Positions 5,901 to 6,710 of a stretch of 6,710 nucleotides of DNA are shown in pieces. Source of the DNA: DASWUD01 sp036401755. GTDB lineage: Bacteria > Pseudomonadota > Gammaproteobacteria > Thiohalomonadales > Thiohalomonadaceae. A program made the position numbers and the translations under genes. The stretch is taken from assembly GCA_036401755.1 (NCBI GenBank), contig DASWUD010000128.1, positions 1-6,710 of the forward strand. Direction: 5' to 3'. The stretch's first letter is position 1. Each line of letters begins with the position of its first letter. The notes under the pieces were generated by a model. The model saw only the letters and a list, made by a program, of their open reading frames with translations. It was not told the origin of the DNA and made no database searches.

Positions 5901-6710
5901 GTGTTACGGATTGTGAAGATCGGCGTGTGGAGCTTGTTGCTACTGGCAGTGAATGCTCATGCGGTACTCGACATCGAGATCACCGAAGGTGAGGAGGGGG
6001 CGTTGCCTATCGCCATTGCCCCGTTCGCCTGGAGTGGCGCCACCCCCTTGTCGGAAGATATCGCGGCGATCGTCTCCGCCGACCTCCATCGCAGTGGCCG
6101 TTTCGCACCGCTGGCGCGTGAGGATCTGCCGGCACAGCCAAAAGAGGCCAAGGAGATCCAGTTCGCCCAGTGGCGTGCCAAGAAGATCGAGAATCTGGTG
6201 ATCGGCAAGGTGGTCGCCAACGGCAACCAGTATCAGGTGCAGTTCCAGCTGTTCGACGCCCTGCGCGGCACCCAGCTGATTGGCTACACCATCCCCACCG
6301 CGCCCAATCAGCTGCGCCGCTCCGCGCATCGCATCAGCGATTTGATCTACGAACAGATCCTGGGCCAACGTGGTGCCTTCAGCACCTTCGTCAGCTATGT
6401 CACGGTCGAGCAGGATGCCCAGGGCAAGCGCCGTTACCGCCTTTCGGTAGCCGACTCCGATGGTTACAACGAGCAGAACATACTCACCTCCAAGCAGCCG
6501 CTGATGTCGCCCGCCTGGTCAGCCGACGGCAAGCGTCTGGCCTATGTATCATTCGAGATGGGGCGTTCGCTCATCTATGTGCAGAACATCACCACCGGAA
6601 AGCGCGAACTGGTGGCCCAATATTCCGGGCTCAACAGCGCCCCTGCCTGGTCACCCGATGGGCGCCGCCTGGCCATGACCCTCTCCCACGAGGGCAATGC
6701 CGAGATCTAT
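5901..6710 (+). CDS. tolB: Tol-Pal periplasmic beta-propeller protein TolB (5' part)
   Basis: This is 270 codons of a gene that continues past the right edge; full-length TolB is about 430 residues. TolB is a periplasmic protein that switches between Pal and TolA binding. A GTG start gives a Sec signal peptide: MLRIVK, a hydrophobic core (IGVWSLLLLAV) and an AHA site with likely cleavage after A21. The mature N-terminus VLDIEITEG is the strand that contacts TolA domain III in known complexes. An alpha/beta domain follows (about 30-165, including LVIGKVVANGNQYQVQFQLFD). The beta-propeller then begins with VADSDGYNEQ (184-191). It shows two characteristic repeats: SPAWSADGKRLAYVSF (203-218) and APAWSPDGRRLAM (247-259). 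It starts 4 bp after tolA with its own Shine-Dalgarno. Pal is expected downstream but is not in view. Confidence 0.97.
   Translation, partial: MLRIVKIGVWSLLLLAVNAHAVLDIEITEGEEGALPIAIAPFAWSGATPLSEDIAAIVSADLHRSGRFAPLAREDLPAQPKEAKEIQFAQWRAKKIENLVIGKVVANGNQYQVQFQLFDALRGTQLIGYTIPTAPNQLRRSAHRISDLIYEQILGQRGAFSTFVSYVTVEQDAQGKRRYRLSVADSDGYNEQNILTSKQPLMSPAWSADGKRLAYVSFEMGRSLIYVQNITTGKRELVAQYSGLNSAPAWSPDGRRLAMTLSHEGNAEIY

Overview
This window is a housekeeping segment of a GC-rich proteobacterial chromosome, almost certainly a gammaproteobacterium. The gene order yebC-ruvC-ruvA-ruvB-ybgC-tolQ-tolR-tolA-tolB is the classical arrangement in many Gammaproteobacteria, and every protein closely resembles those family members. 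A finer placement is uncertain. The CAAGG-type heptad repeat before ruvC and the very charged TolA helix recall non-enteric lineages such as sulphur-oxidising Chromatiales, but that is only an impression. All genes are on the + strand.

Layout. Positions 2-136 hold the C-terminal end of an unrecognised upstream gene, closed by a strong rho-independent terminator (157-188). A short promoter region with a candidate extended -10 (217-225) leads into yebC (267-1010). A 78-bp gap containing an imperfect inverted repeat built of CAAGG-like heptads separates yebC from ruvC. From ruvC (1089) to the window edge the genes are packed end to end: ruvC and ruvA overlap by 4 bp, ruvA-ruvB are 16 bp apart, ruvB-ybgC 1 bp, ybgC and tolQ overlap by 11 bp, tolQ-tolR are 19 bp apart, tolR-tolA abut, and tolA-tolB are 4 bp apart. 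tolB runs off the right edge after 270 codons; pal and cpoB (ybgF) would be expected next.

Function. YebC is a translation-associated protein of the TACO1 family. RuvA and RuvB form the Holliday-junction branch-migration motor and RuvC is the resolvase. YbgC is a hotdog acyl-CoA thioesterase habitually linked to the Tol genes. TolQ and TolR form the proton-driven inner-membrane motor, TolA transmits force across the periplasm, and TolB with Pal (outside the window) is the outer-membrane end. The tight packing suggests DNA repair and envelope constriction genes share transcripts here.

I found no undescribed system, mobile element, CRISPR array or RNA gene. The points most worth a second look are the heptad inverted repeat covering the only Shine-Dalgarno-like bases of ruvC, the 15-residue (45-bp) tandem repeat in TolA, and an A7 slippery-type heptamer inside that repeat. 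Apart from the gaps described, no stretch above 300 bp lacks a gene.
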